Part shown: one piece after another, positions 1 through 5,156 of the stretch
Position numbering within the stretch: the first letter of the stretch is position 1
Layout: the number at the start of each line of letters is the position of its first letter
Origin: JBFFSQ01 sp041572275
Lineage (GTDB): Bacteria > Pseudomonadota > Gammaproteobacteria > SZUA-229
Assembly (NCBI GenBank): GCA_041572275.1
Contig: JBFFSQ010000186.1
Coordinates: 1 to 6,008 of the forward strand
Direction of reading: 5' to 3'
Length of the DNA stretch: 6,008 nucleotides
The notes under the pieces: generated by a model
Databases searched by the model: none
Told to the model about the DNA's origin: nothing
Seen by the model: the letters and a program-made list of their open reading frames with translations, nothing else
Translations under genes and position numbers: made by a program

Positions 1-439
1 AGAGTCAGTTGGGCCGAGGGCCGCGTTTCCGTTAATCCGTCGTCATGCTGAAGCTTATGTTAAATCGGGGCTGGCGTTGATTGGCGATGCTGCACATACC
101 ATACATCCATTGGCCGGTCAGGGCGTTAATCTGGGGATTCTCGATGCTGCCAGTCTGGCGCAGGTTGTCCTGGCCGCATCAAAGCATCAGCAAAATTTTG
201 CTGCCTTAGGCACCTTAAGAAAATTCGAGCGCTGGAGGCGTGGTGAAAATAGCTTAATGATGTATAGCATGAGTGGCTTTAAAAACCTGTTCAGTAATGA
301 GCGTAGTGAATTAAGTCTGCTGCGCAACTGGGGGCTGGATGTGGTGAATCAGTTGGGGCCGGTGAAACATCGATTCATGCGTCACGCCATGGGACTAGAG
401 GGAGATCTTCCCGAATTGGCACAAAGCATTGGCTGGTAA
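1..439 (+). CDS. ubiI: UbiI/VisC-like FAD-dependent ubiquinone-biosynthesis hydroxylase, C-terminal part (5' truncated by window edge)
   Basis: This is the last 145 codons of an aromatic-ring hydroxylase of the UbiH/UbiF/UbiI flavoprotein family; the first complete codon is at position 2 and the TAA stop is at 437-439. The sequence shows the second FAD-binding motif of the family, GDAAHTIHPLAGQGVNLG, followed by the usual helical C-terminal segment. Family knowledge: these enzymes use FAD, NAD(P)H and O2 to hydroxylate the polyprenylated ring during ubiquinone synthesis at the inner membrane. I prefer UbiI (VisC, C5 hydroxylation) over UbiF or UbiH because the tail, with FERWRR, a GFKNLFS stretch, LLRNWGL and RHAMGLEGDLPE, resembles my memory of VisC more than UbiF. 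That choice is an inference; the family call is secure. The missing N-terminal part lies left of the window. The gene is probably not co-transcribed with the downstream operon, which has its own candidate promoter in the 105-bp gap. Confidence 0.88.
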   Translation, partial: ESVGPRAAFPLIRRHAEAYVKSGLALIGDAAHTIHPLAGQGVNLGILDAASLAQVVLAASKHQQNFAALGTLRKFERWRRGENSLMMYSMSGFKNLFSNERSELSLLRNWGLDVVNQLGPVKHRFMRHAMGLEGDLPELAQSIGW

Positions 440-445
440 GCCAAT
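428..445 (+). terminator. Hairpin over the ubiI stop codon, possible weak terminator or 3' end stabiliser
   Basis: A perfect 7-bp stem is visible: ATTGGCT at 428-434 pairs with AGCCAAT at 439-445 around a GGTA loop. It includes the ubiI stop codon. The only downstream T run, four Ts at 456-459, is 10 bases away rather than directly after the stem, so this is not a canonical rho-independent terminator. It may instead block 3' exonucleases or be chance. Confidence 0.3.
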
Positions 446-471
446 TCAGTGCACATTTTGAGGAAAAAAAG

Positions 472-499
472 TTGATGGAGGCAGAAATGTCGCTACAAT
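472..499 (+). promoter_or_regulatory. Candidate sigma70 promoter of the exbB-exbD-exbD-tonB-like operon
   Basis: TTGATG at 472-477 and TACAAT at 494-499 are separated by 16 bases, a good match to -35 and -10 elements. Transcription would start near 506 and leave a leader of about 40 bases before the exbB-like start at 545. It lies in the only sizeable gap before the operon, which supports the call. I see no clear operator or Fur-like palindrome beside it, so iron control as for classical exbB-tonB is not indicated. Confidence 0.5.
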
Positions 500-544
500 G
501 TCCCGCGATTATAATTATGAAATTTCTCTTAAAGGGACGATGTA

Positions 545-1171
545 ATGGAAGTTATCAAGTTTTTCCAGACCGGTGGTCCGTTCATGTATCCAATCTTGAT
601 CGTACTGGCCATGGGTATTGCAATTGCCGTTGAACGTTTTTTATACCTGTCCAGAACTCAGGGCAAAACTCGAAAAGTCTGGAAGCAGCTTGTGCCTATG
701 CTGAAGGCGAATGACTATAATCGTGCGATTCAGTTGACCGGTACCAGCAAAACGCCACTAGCGTTGATTTTGAATTATGGTTTTGCCCGTCTCGGTGAGA
801 CGCGTCGTCGTGAAGACATCGAAATGGCGATGGAAGAGGGCATGATGGAAGTCACACCTGAACTTGAACAACGCACCCATTACCTGGCGACCTTTGCCAA
901 TATTGCCACGCTGCTTGGCTTATTAGGTACCATTATCGGTCTGATTCAGGCATTTACAGCCGTAGCAGCGGCCGACCCGGCTGAAAAAGCGGACTTGTTG
1001 TCAGCCAGTATCTCGGTCGCAATGAATACCACCGCATTTGGACTGGTAGCGGCCATTCCTATGATTCTTTTTCATTCTTATCTGGTCACAAAAACTGCTC
1101 GTCTGGTGGATAACCTGGAGATGGCAGCGGTTAAGTGCCTGAATCTCATGAGCCATAAAGAAAAATCATAA
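545..1171 (+). CDS. MotA/TolQ/ExbB-family proton channel protein
   Basis: This 208-residue protein is the channel subunit of a proton-motive-force-driven motor in the inner membrane. Three hydrophobic segments are visible at about residues 14-36, 113-140 and 153-182, with a charged cytoplasmic loop between the first two, as in ExbB and TolQ. The family signatures are the GLLGTIIGLIQAF stretch at 125-137 in TM2 and NTTAFGLVAAIP at 161-172 in TM3, which line the proton path in known structures. Length is slightly below E. coli ExbB (244) and TolQ (230). The start is supported by AAAGGGA at 531-537, seven bases upstream; an ATG at 540 meets a stop at once. It is the first gene of a four-gene operon and is followed after 24 bp by the first ExbD-like gene. 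By family knowledge five copies would surround two ExbD-type helices. The exact assignment (ExbB, TolQ or AglR-like) cannot be fixed from sequence alone, so no symbol is given. Confidence 0.93.
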   Translation: MEVIKFFQTGGPFMYPILIVLAMGIAIAVERFLYLSRTQGKTRKVWKQLVPMLKANDYNRAIQLTGTSKTPLALILNYGFARLGETRRREDIEMAMEEGMMEVTPELEQRTHYLATFANIATLLGLLGTIIGLIQAFTAVAAADPAEKADLLSASISVAMNTTAFGLVAAIPMILFHSYLVTKTARLVDNLEMAAVKCLNLMSHKEKS

Positions 1172-1195
1172 AGCGCTGTATCAGGGATACTACTC

Positions 1196-1708
1196 ATGCG
1201 ACTGGCTCGTCGAAAACATATCGAAAATACGGTAGAGCTTAATATTACCGCCTTCATGAACCTGATGGTGATCCTGGTACCCTTCCTGTTGATCACCGCA
1301 GTCTTCTCGCGTCTCACTGTGCTCGAGTTGAACCTGCCCGCTTTAAATGCAAAAGCCAGTCAGGAACAAAAGATCAAGTTACAGCTCGAGCTGGTGATCA
1401 ATGAAAACAGTTTTGATATTCAGGATGCCAATTTGGGTCTGATCAAACGTTTCAAACGGGATGCTGAAAATACTGACTGGAATGCGTTCACGGATTTACT
1501 GGTAGAAATCAAGGCGCGTTTTCCACAGGAACAGAGTATTACCCTGCTACTGCAACGAAATACCGATTACAAAACCATGATTCAGGTGATGGATCGTGTG
1601 CGCAGTGCCGATGTGGTCATGGTCTCGACACTCGAAACGGTAGAGCTGTTCCCGAATGTGTCCATTGGGGATGCGCCAGGTTTTGAACAGGTGGGGATGG
1701 CGAAATGA
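1196..1708 (+). CDS. ExbD/TolR-family protein 1, with Asn in place of the transmembrane Asp
   Basis: This 170-residue protein has ExbD/TolR architecture: a short basic cytoplasmic tail (residues 1-14), one transmembrane helix at about 17-37, and a periplasmic domain to the end. The helix begins LNITAFMNLMVIL, which aligns with the INVTPFIDVMLVL region of E. coli ExbD. The aspartate that carries protons there (Asp25) is Asn22 here (AAC at 1259-1261), and the helix-breaking Pro is Ala19. Family knowledge makes that Asp essential for coupling in ExbD and TolR, so this subunit probably cannot cycle protons; it may be structural or partner-specific. That is inference, and the substitution may be typical of this subfamily. 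AGGGA at 1183-1187 lies eight bases before the ATG. The stop overlaps the next ATG by four bases, suggesting translational coupling and balanced amounts of the two ExbD-like proteins. Confidence 0.88.
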   Translation: MRLARRKHIENTVELNITAFMNLMVILVPFLLITAVFSRLTVLELNLPALNAKASQEQKIKLQLELVINENSFDIQDANLGLIKRFKRDAENTDWNAFTDLLVEIKARFPQEQSITLLLQRNTDYKTMIQVMDRVRSADVVMVSTLETVELFPNVSIGDAPGFEQVGMAK

Positions 1709-2217
1709 TGAATAAATCTCGCCGTGCCAAGCGCATGGAGCGTGCGCATCAGCGGCGTAAACAACCGGCCCTGAATTTGGTGTCGCTGATGGATATCTTT
1801 ACCATTCTTGTATTTTTCCTGTTGGTAAGCTCATCGAATGTACAACAGTTGCCGAGCAGTAAGGATATTCGGTTGCCGACCTCGGTGGCCAAAAAAGCGC
1901 CCAAGGAAACGATTGTTATCGCAGTAACTGGCAAGGATGTGCTGGTACAAGGGCGAAAAGTGGCGACATTGAAGCAGATTATGGCTGATCCGGAAGTGTT
2001 GATTCCTGCTTTAAAAGATGAGCTGTTGTTCCAGTCCGGTAAAGGCGTGTTGGCCGTTGACGATAACGCTAACAAAAATAAAGGTCGTGCCGTGACCATC
2101 ATGGGGGATGAAAATATGCCCTATGAGTTGCTGAGAAAAATTTTGACCACCTGTCGTCATGCGAATTACACGCACATTGCTTTTGCGGCTGTGCAGAAAG
2201 CGAAGGGAAATGCTTAA
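1705..2217 (+). CDS. ExbD/TolR-family protein 2, with the transmembrane Asp intact
   Basis: This second ExbD/TolR-like protein of 170 residues has a long, very basic cytoplasmic tail (about residues 4-20), a transmembrane helix at about 23-44 and a periplasmic domain of roughly 125 residues. The helix contains LNLVSLMDIFTILVFFLLV; Asp30 (GAT at 1792-1794) sits where the proton-carrying Asp of ExbD and TolR is found. With the channel protein upstream it should form the active stator. Its sequence is clearly diverged from ExbD-like protein 1, so this is an old pair of paralogues and not a recent duplication. The start overlaps the upstream stop (ATGA at 1705-1708); a second ATG at 1708 is possible and would drop one residue. 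GGGGA at 1693-1697 can serve as ribosome binding site. The stop TAA at 2215-2217 directly abuts the next ATG. The periplasmic part may contact peptidoglycan or the TonB-like partner, which is inference. Confidence 0.92.
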   Translation: MMNKSRRAKRMERAHQRRKQPALNLVSLMDIFTILVFFLLVSSSNVQQLPSSKDIRLPTSVAKKAPKETIVIAVTGKDVLVQGRKVATLKQIMADPEVLIPALKDELLFQSGKGVLAVDDNANKNKGRAVTIMGDENMPYELLRKILTTCRHANYTHIAFAAVQKAKGNA

Positions 2218-3156
2218 ATGACAGTTGCTATGTATCGGGAGCTCGCCCTGGGCTGGAAGCCGGAAAGCAAGCGCGATCTTTTTTTTAATGTTTTCTCGAT
2301 TCTTGTCATTACCTCTTTGCTGGCAGCGGGCATTTACTTATCAACCATTGAGTTGCCCAAGGAAGAGCGTAAAGCACGGGCAGCAGTCCCTGAGCGCATT
2401 GCTAAGTTTGTGATGCAAAAGCCCAAGCCCAAACCGAAGCCCAAGCCTGTACAGAAAAAACCAACGCCAAAGCCACAGGTAAAGAAAATAGTAAAAAAAC
2501 CAGCAGCGACTAAAAAACCGCTGACGAAAAGTCAGAAAGTAGCACGCAAGAAAGCTGAGAACACGGGCTTGCTGGCCCTGGGTAATGAGCTGGCTGACCT
2601 CATGGATACCTCGGATATCAGTGCCATGGTCGCTGGAGATGTTAAAAAATCTTCGGCGGCATCGCGGCAAGCAGCTAAAGTAAACAAGGATGTATTAACA
2701 GCGAATGCCAGTAAAGGCAGTGGCGGTGTGGATGCGAAACAATATGCCACCACTGTTAGTAAAACCACGCAGTTATCGGGCCGTCAGGTTACACAGGTCA
2801 AACAGTCGCTGCTGGCCACGCGTAAGGATGAAGATAAATCCCGAACCAAACGTTCACGTAGTAGCGGTGTGCGAGCAGAAGAAGATATTACAATTGTTTT
2901 TGACCAGAATAAGAGCAAGCTGTATTCGATCTACAATCGCGCACGTCGGAAGAATCCGGGTTTGAAAGGCAAGATTGTTCTGGAAATTACCATCGCTGCA
3001 TCGGGTAAGGTAACAGCGATCAAGATCATGTCCAGTGAGCTTAATGATGCCAGCCTGGAAAAACGTCTGCTTTCACGTATCAAGTTATTTAACTTCGGTG
3101 CACAGAAAGTTGAGGCGGTGACGGTCACTTATCCAATTGAGTTTCTGCCTTCCTAG
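2218..3156 (+). CDS. TonB-like energy-transducing protein with AgmX/PglI-type C-terminal domain
   Basis: This 312-residue protein looks like the periplasm-spanning rod of the operon. In order: a cytoplasmic N-terminus (1-20), one transmembrane helix at about 21-41, a Lys-Pro stalk (five KP units at 68-77, then looser K/P-rich sequence to about 105), a central segment with GLLALGNELADLMD at 117-130, a low-complexity Ser/Lys/Gln-rich linker, and a C-terminal domain at about 222-312 that ends in TYPIEFLPS. The last domain, with a VFDQNKSKLYSIYNRA stretch and the GKIVLEITIAASGKV strand region, matches my memory of the AgmX/PglI C-terminal domain family, which is TonB-like and known from Myxococcus gliding proteins. 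Family role: transfer of motor energy across the periplasm to an outer-membrane partner. That partner is not in the window. AAGGGA at 2203-2208 precedes the ATG, which abuts the upstream stop; a second in-frame ATG at 2230 is less likely. It ends the operon, 6 bp from a convergent gene. Confidence 0.87.
   Translation: MTVAMYRELALGWKPESKRDLFFNVFSILVITSLLAAGIYLSTIELPKEERKARAAVPERIAKFVMQKPKPKPKPKPVQKKPTPKPQVKKIVKKPAATKKPLTKSQKVARKKAENTGLLALGNELADLMDTSDISAMVAGDVKKSSAASRQAAKVNKDVLTANASKGSGGVDAKQYATTVSKTTQLSGRQVTQVKQSLLATRKDEDKSRTKRSRSSGVRAEEDITIVFDQNKSKLYSIYNRARRKNPGLKGKIVLEITIAASGKVTAIKIMSSELNDASLEKRLLSRIKLFNFGAQKVEAVTVTYPIEFLPS
2419..2448 (+). repeat. Lys-Pro repeat tract in the TonB-like protein
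   Basis: Five consecutive Lys-Pro dipeptide codon pairs (residues 68-77) form a short AAR-CCN repeat. Codon third positions vary (AAG/AAA, CCC/CCG/CCT), so the peptide repeat is kept by selection rather than being a fresh nucleotide expansion. Such KP/EP tracts form stiff extended stalks in TonB proteins. The absence of Glu-Pro units makes this stalk strongly positive. Confidence 0.9.
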
Positions 3157-3162
3157 AAGATA

Positions 3163-3702
3163 CTACTGCGGATAACTACGGATAAATTTCTCGATCATGG
3201 CCTGAGTAACGCGGCCAACTTTAACAGCGATCATTTCGCCCTTTGGGCTAAATAAAATAGTGGTCGGTGTGCCGCTGAGACGTCCATTATTCGGAAACTG
3301 GATACTGTCTTTGTCACCCAGCAATATCGGAAACCTGATGTTGTGTTTGGCTACGAACAGACGTACTTCACTAATATTGGCATAGCCAAAGCCGGGGAAG
3401 TCGAGGGCCATGCCGACGACGATGGCATCAGTGTTTTTATGCGCATCGTGAAAGCGTTGCAGGTCTGGCATTTCCTGTATGCAGGGGATGCAACGCGGTC
3501 CCCAGATATTAAACACGACCCATTTGCCCTGGCCGATATATTCTTTAAGTACATGCTGTTTCCCATCCAGCCCTTGTAATGTCAGGTTGCGATTATCGAT
3601 GGAGCAGGCGATTAGCGGCATCGCCAGCAGTAACAGCGTAGTCAAAAATTGTTGGGTTCGTATAGGCATGAGTTTGTCTTTGCAGCTGGTTAATCGTTTC
3701 AT
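3163..3702 (-). CDS. TlpA-like thioredoxin-fold thiol-disulfide protein, probable lipoprotein
   Basis: This 179-residue protein has the TlpA/ResA/AhpC-TSA-type thioredoxin fold and should act on cysteine thiols in the envelope. The redox motif is CIPC at residues 71-74 in the context NIWGPRCIPCIQEMP; the usual WCxxC tryptophan just before the first Cys is Arg70 here. The cis-proline loop is GTPTT (Pro146). The N-terminus has a hydrophobic run ending in LIAC (30-33), which fits a lipobox with Cys33 lipidated; Ser at +2 suggests transport to the outer membrane. Two starts are possible: ATG at 3702, overlapping the mscS-like stop as ATGA, and ATG at 3669, which gives a more normal 21-residue signal peptide. 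Neither has a strong Shine-Dalgarno. I keep the longer form for coupling but consider residue 12 a real alternative. Oxidant or reductant role and partners (for instance cytochrome c maturation) cannot be told from the sequence. Confidence 0.85.
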   Translation of the reverse strand: MKRLTSCKDKLMPIRTQQFLTTLLLLAMPLIACSIDNRNLTLQGLDGKQHVLKEYIGQGKWVVFNIWGPRCIPCIQEMPDLQRFHDAHKNTDAIVVGMALDFPGFGYANISEVRLFVAKHNIRFPILLGDKDSIQFPNNGRLSGTPTTILFSPKGEMIAVKVGRVTQAMIEKFIRSYPQ

Positions 3703-4775
3703 TTGATGGTTGGCATGGACTTGATATAGATATCCTGCTTGTTAAATGGAATCTCGATGTTTTCAGCCTGGAAACGTTTATAGATTTCTCCATTCAAGGC
3801 ATCAATGACGCGGCCACGTAACATGGGTTCGTTAATCCAGCCCAGGAGTTCAAATTCCAGGCTGGAATTTCCAAATTGACGAAATCGAACCCGAGGCTCC
3901 GGGTCGTCACAGATTTCCGGGTCGTGGTTGGCGATCTCCATCAGTACCTGTTTAACCTTATCGATATCTGTGCCATAAGCGACACCGACCTGTACCCGGA
4001 TGCGATATTTTTTATGGGGACCGCCGGATTCATTGATGATTTTAGTGTTGCCCATAATCGAGTTGGGTATGGTGACTTCAACATCATCACGGGTCAGGAT
4101 GCGCGTGCTACGAATACCAATGTGTGTAACTTCGCCGCGTTCACCAGTATCTAGTACCACATAGTCACCAATTTTATAAGGTGCATCGGCCAGGATGAAA
4201 ACGCCGGCAAACAGGTTGGCCAGCGTGTCTTTGGCTGCAAAACCGACGGCGATACCGATGATACCGGCTGAGGCTAACCAGGCGGTCATATCGATATTCC
4301 ATGCACTGAAGAAGAAATAGGTGGCGGCACCGGCAATGAGCAGCATAACCAGGTTCATGAACAGGGGCAGGGTCTGACTACTGACGATGGGGAGGCGATT
4401 GGGGTTCTGACTGAGTGAGGTCAGTAAGATGCGTGTCAGGCGGATAAAAAAGATAGCCCAGAGGATGACAGCAAAGGATTTTAGCAGTGAATAAATAATG
4501 CTACTGCTGGCAGTGCTCAAGGTCAGGTTGATGGCCAGAGCGAGGGCAATCAGCAGGATGCTATAAAACAAGGTTGGACGGGCAATCAGGATAACGTGGT
4601 TATCTAAAGTGCTGTGGGTTTTGTCTGCAATGCGTTGAATCACATGGCTGAACAGGACATTGACCAGTTTGGCGATAATCAAGCCCAGTATGATGACGAT
4701 GGCGGCCTGAAACAAAGGATTGTCGCTGAAGTAATGCAGGAATGACTTAAGTTGTTCGTTATTAAGCGTGTCCAT
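3699..4775 (-). CDS. MscS-family small-conductance mechanosensitive channel
   Basis: This 358-residue inner-membrane channel should open under membrane tension and release solutes after osmotic downshock. Hydrophobic segments lie at about residues 22-45, 66-86, 98-118 and 136-156, followed by the pore-lining TM3-type helix at about 164-196 (ASAGIIGIAVGFAAKDTLAN, then LFAGVFILADAPYKIGDYV). Next come the beta domain (about 200-255, with the IPNSIMGN stretch) and the alpha/beta cytoplasmic vestibule to about 345. It has one more membrane helix than E. coli MscS (286 residues, three helices), so it belongs to the broader MscS/YnaI-like group rather than being strict MscS. The ATG at 4775 is the only usable start: reading upstream in frame there is no ATG, GTG or TTG before a stop codon about 60 bases away. 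No strong ribosome binding site is seen. The tlpA-like gene follows with a 4-base overlap, so both are likely one transcript. Confidence 0.95.
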   Translation of the reverse strand: MDTLNNEQLKSFLHYFSDNPLFQAAIVIILGLIIAKLVNVLFSHVIQRIADKTHSTLDNHVILIARPTLFYSILLIALALAINLTLSTASSSIIYSLLKSFAVILWAIFFIRLTRILLTSLSQNPNRLPIVSSQTLPLFMNLVMLLIAGAATYFFFSAWNIDMTAWLASAGIIGIAVGFAAKDTLANLFAGVFILADAPYKIGDYVVLDTGERGEVTHIGIRSTRILTRDDVEVTIPNSIMGNTKIINESGGPHKKYRIRVQVGVAYGTDIDKVKQVLMEIANHDPEICDDPEPRVRFRQFGNSSLEFELLGWINEPMLRGRVIDALNGEIYKRFQAENIEIPFNKQDIYIKSMPTIK

Positions 4776-4822
4776 GATTTGTGCGCTGTTGTGAAAACCC
4801 TGATCATTCCAGATTCCAGGGG

Positions 4823-4828
4823 AGTATA
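4823..4828 (-). promoter_or_regulatory. Possible -10 element of the mscS-tlpA promoter
   Basis: Read on the minus strand this is TATACT, close to the sigma70 -10 consensus, about 47 bases upstream of the channel start codon. The expected -35 position (around 4845-4852) holds only GC-rich sequence with no good match. The call therefore rests on one hexamer and the divergent gene arrangement, and an activator or another sigma factor could be involved. Confidence 0.28.
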
Positions 4829-4891
4829 CAAATAATCATCACCCTGCTGGCCGCTGGCTGTTGAATGTTCGTAAGGCAAGGGCTTATTTCA

Positions 4892-4921
4892 TTGGAAATT
4901 CTGCATTGTCTGGTTTATAGT
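4892..4921 (+). promoter_or_regulatory. Candidate sigma70 promoter of gcvT
   Basis: TTGGAA at 4892-4897 and TATAGT at 4916-4921 are 18 bases apart. A start of transcription near 4926-4929 would fall right at the 5' edge of the riboswitch, just in time to include the leader strand of its P0 helix (4928-4932). The placement relative to the riboswitch is the main support beyond the hexamers. Confidence 0.45.
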
Positions 4922-4927
4922 TCCCGC

Positions 4928-5126
4928 TCAATCTCATAGGTCATGGGAGAGAGCAGCTCAGGCTGCCACCGAAGGCGCAACCGCCCGGAAACGCTCAGGT
5001 AAAAGGACTGTGACCTCATGCTTAACAGCAAATTGACTCTGGAGAGCGGCTAGCAGGCCCACCGAAGGGGAGCATGGTTTTGTTGATACAGGCCATCGTC
5101 ATCTCTCAGGTATCAGGACAGAGGGG
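4928..5126 (+). ncRNA. Tandem glycine riboswitch (two aptamers) upstream of gcvT
   Basis: Two glycine aptamers stand in series. Aptamer I spans 4938-5016: its P1 helix is AGGTCA (4938-4943) with TGACCT (5011-5016), and it has the family core pieces CCGAAGG (4969-4975), CTCAGGT (4994-5000) and AGGAC (5004-5008). Aptamer II spans about 5037-5123: P1 is CTCT (5037-5040) with AGAG (5120-5123), P2 is GAGAG (5042-5046) with CTCTC (5103-5107), and the same core pieces recur at 5062-5068, 5105-5111 and 5115-5119. The linker of about 20 bases pairs with the leader: TCAAT (4928-4932) with ATTGA (5032-5036), matching the P0 leader-linker helix described for this class. The RNA binds glycine and, by family knowledge, turns on glycine cleavage genes when glycine is plentiful. 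Its position directly before gcvT fits that role. Confidence 0.95.
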
Positions 5127-5156
5127 CAACACATTGTTTAGCAGTGGAGTTTGCTC
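5127..5156 (+). promoter_or_regulatory. Likely translational expression platform and ribosome binding site of gcvT
   Basis: TGGAG at 5145-5149 lies seven bases before the ATG and is the likely Shine-Dalgarno. It sits in the loop of a small possible hairpin, AGCA (5140-5143) with TGCT (5152-5155). There is no GC-rich stem followed by a T run between aptamer II and the start codon, so control of ribosome access looks more likely than transcription termination. The small hairpin alone is weak, and the real switch may involve longer pairing with aptamer II. Confidence 0.5.

Larger units (their letters stand above)
4776..4927. other. Divergent intergenic region between the mscS-like gene and the gcvT leader
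   Basis: No gene is visible in this stretch. It should contain the promoters for the minus-strand mscS-tlpA pair and the plus-strand gcvT transcript, both listed separately. The only other structure I see is a perfect tandem repeat of ATTCCAG at 4806-4819, which would lie in the mscS leader. I see no clear regulator palindrome or terminator. Confidence 0.6.

Noticed and set aside
1749..2102. Minus-strand open frame of 117 codons inside ExbD-like gene 2
   Set aside because: It lies wholly opposite a well-supported ExbD family gene, has no recognisable domain and no ribosome binding site; it is a shadow frame.
2225..2413. Alternative plus-strand frame at the beginning of the TonB-like gene
   Set aside because: It overlaps the true frame, and the hydrophobic look comes from reading the membrane-helix codons one base off; no start signal supports it.
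2341..2670. Minus-strand open frame of 109 codons opposite the TonB-like gene
   Set aside because: Its aromatic-rich sequence is the antisense of the Lys-Pro stalk codons; the plus-strand frame has clear family features.
545..3156. Classical iron-regulated exbB-exbD-tonB operon
   Set aside because: There are two diverged ExbD-like genes, the rod has an AgmX/PglI-type end, and I see no Fur-box-like palindrome near 472-544.
545..3156. tolQ-tolR-tolA operon of the Tol-Pal system
   Set aside because: There is no long alanine-rich TolA helix, no TolB or Pal downstream, and one TolR-like copy lacks the key Asp.
3149..3159. CTTC/GAAG inverted repeat between the convergent genes as a bidirectional terminator
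   Set aside because: The stem is only 4 bp, AT/GC mixed, and no T run follows on either strand.
3876..4154. Plus-strand open frame of 92 codons opposite the mscS-like gene
   Set aside because: It is antisense to conserved cytoplasmic-domain codons of MscS and shows no family motif.
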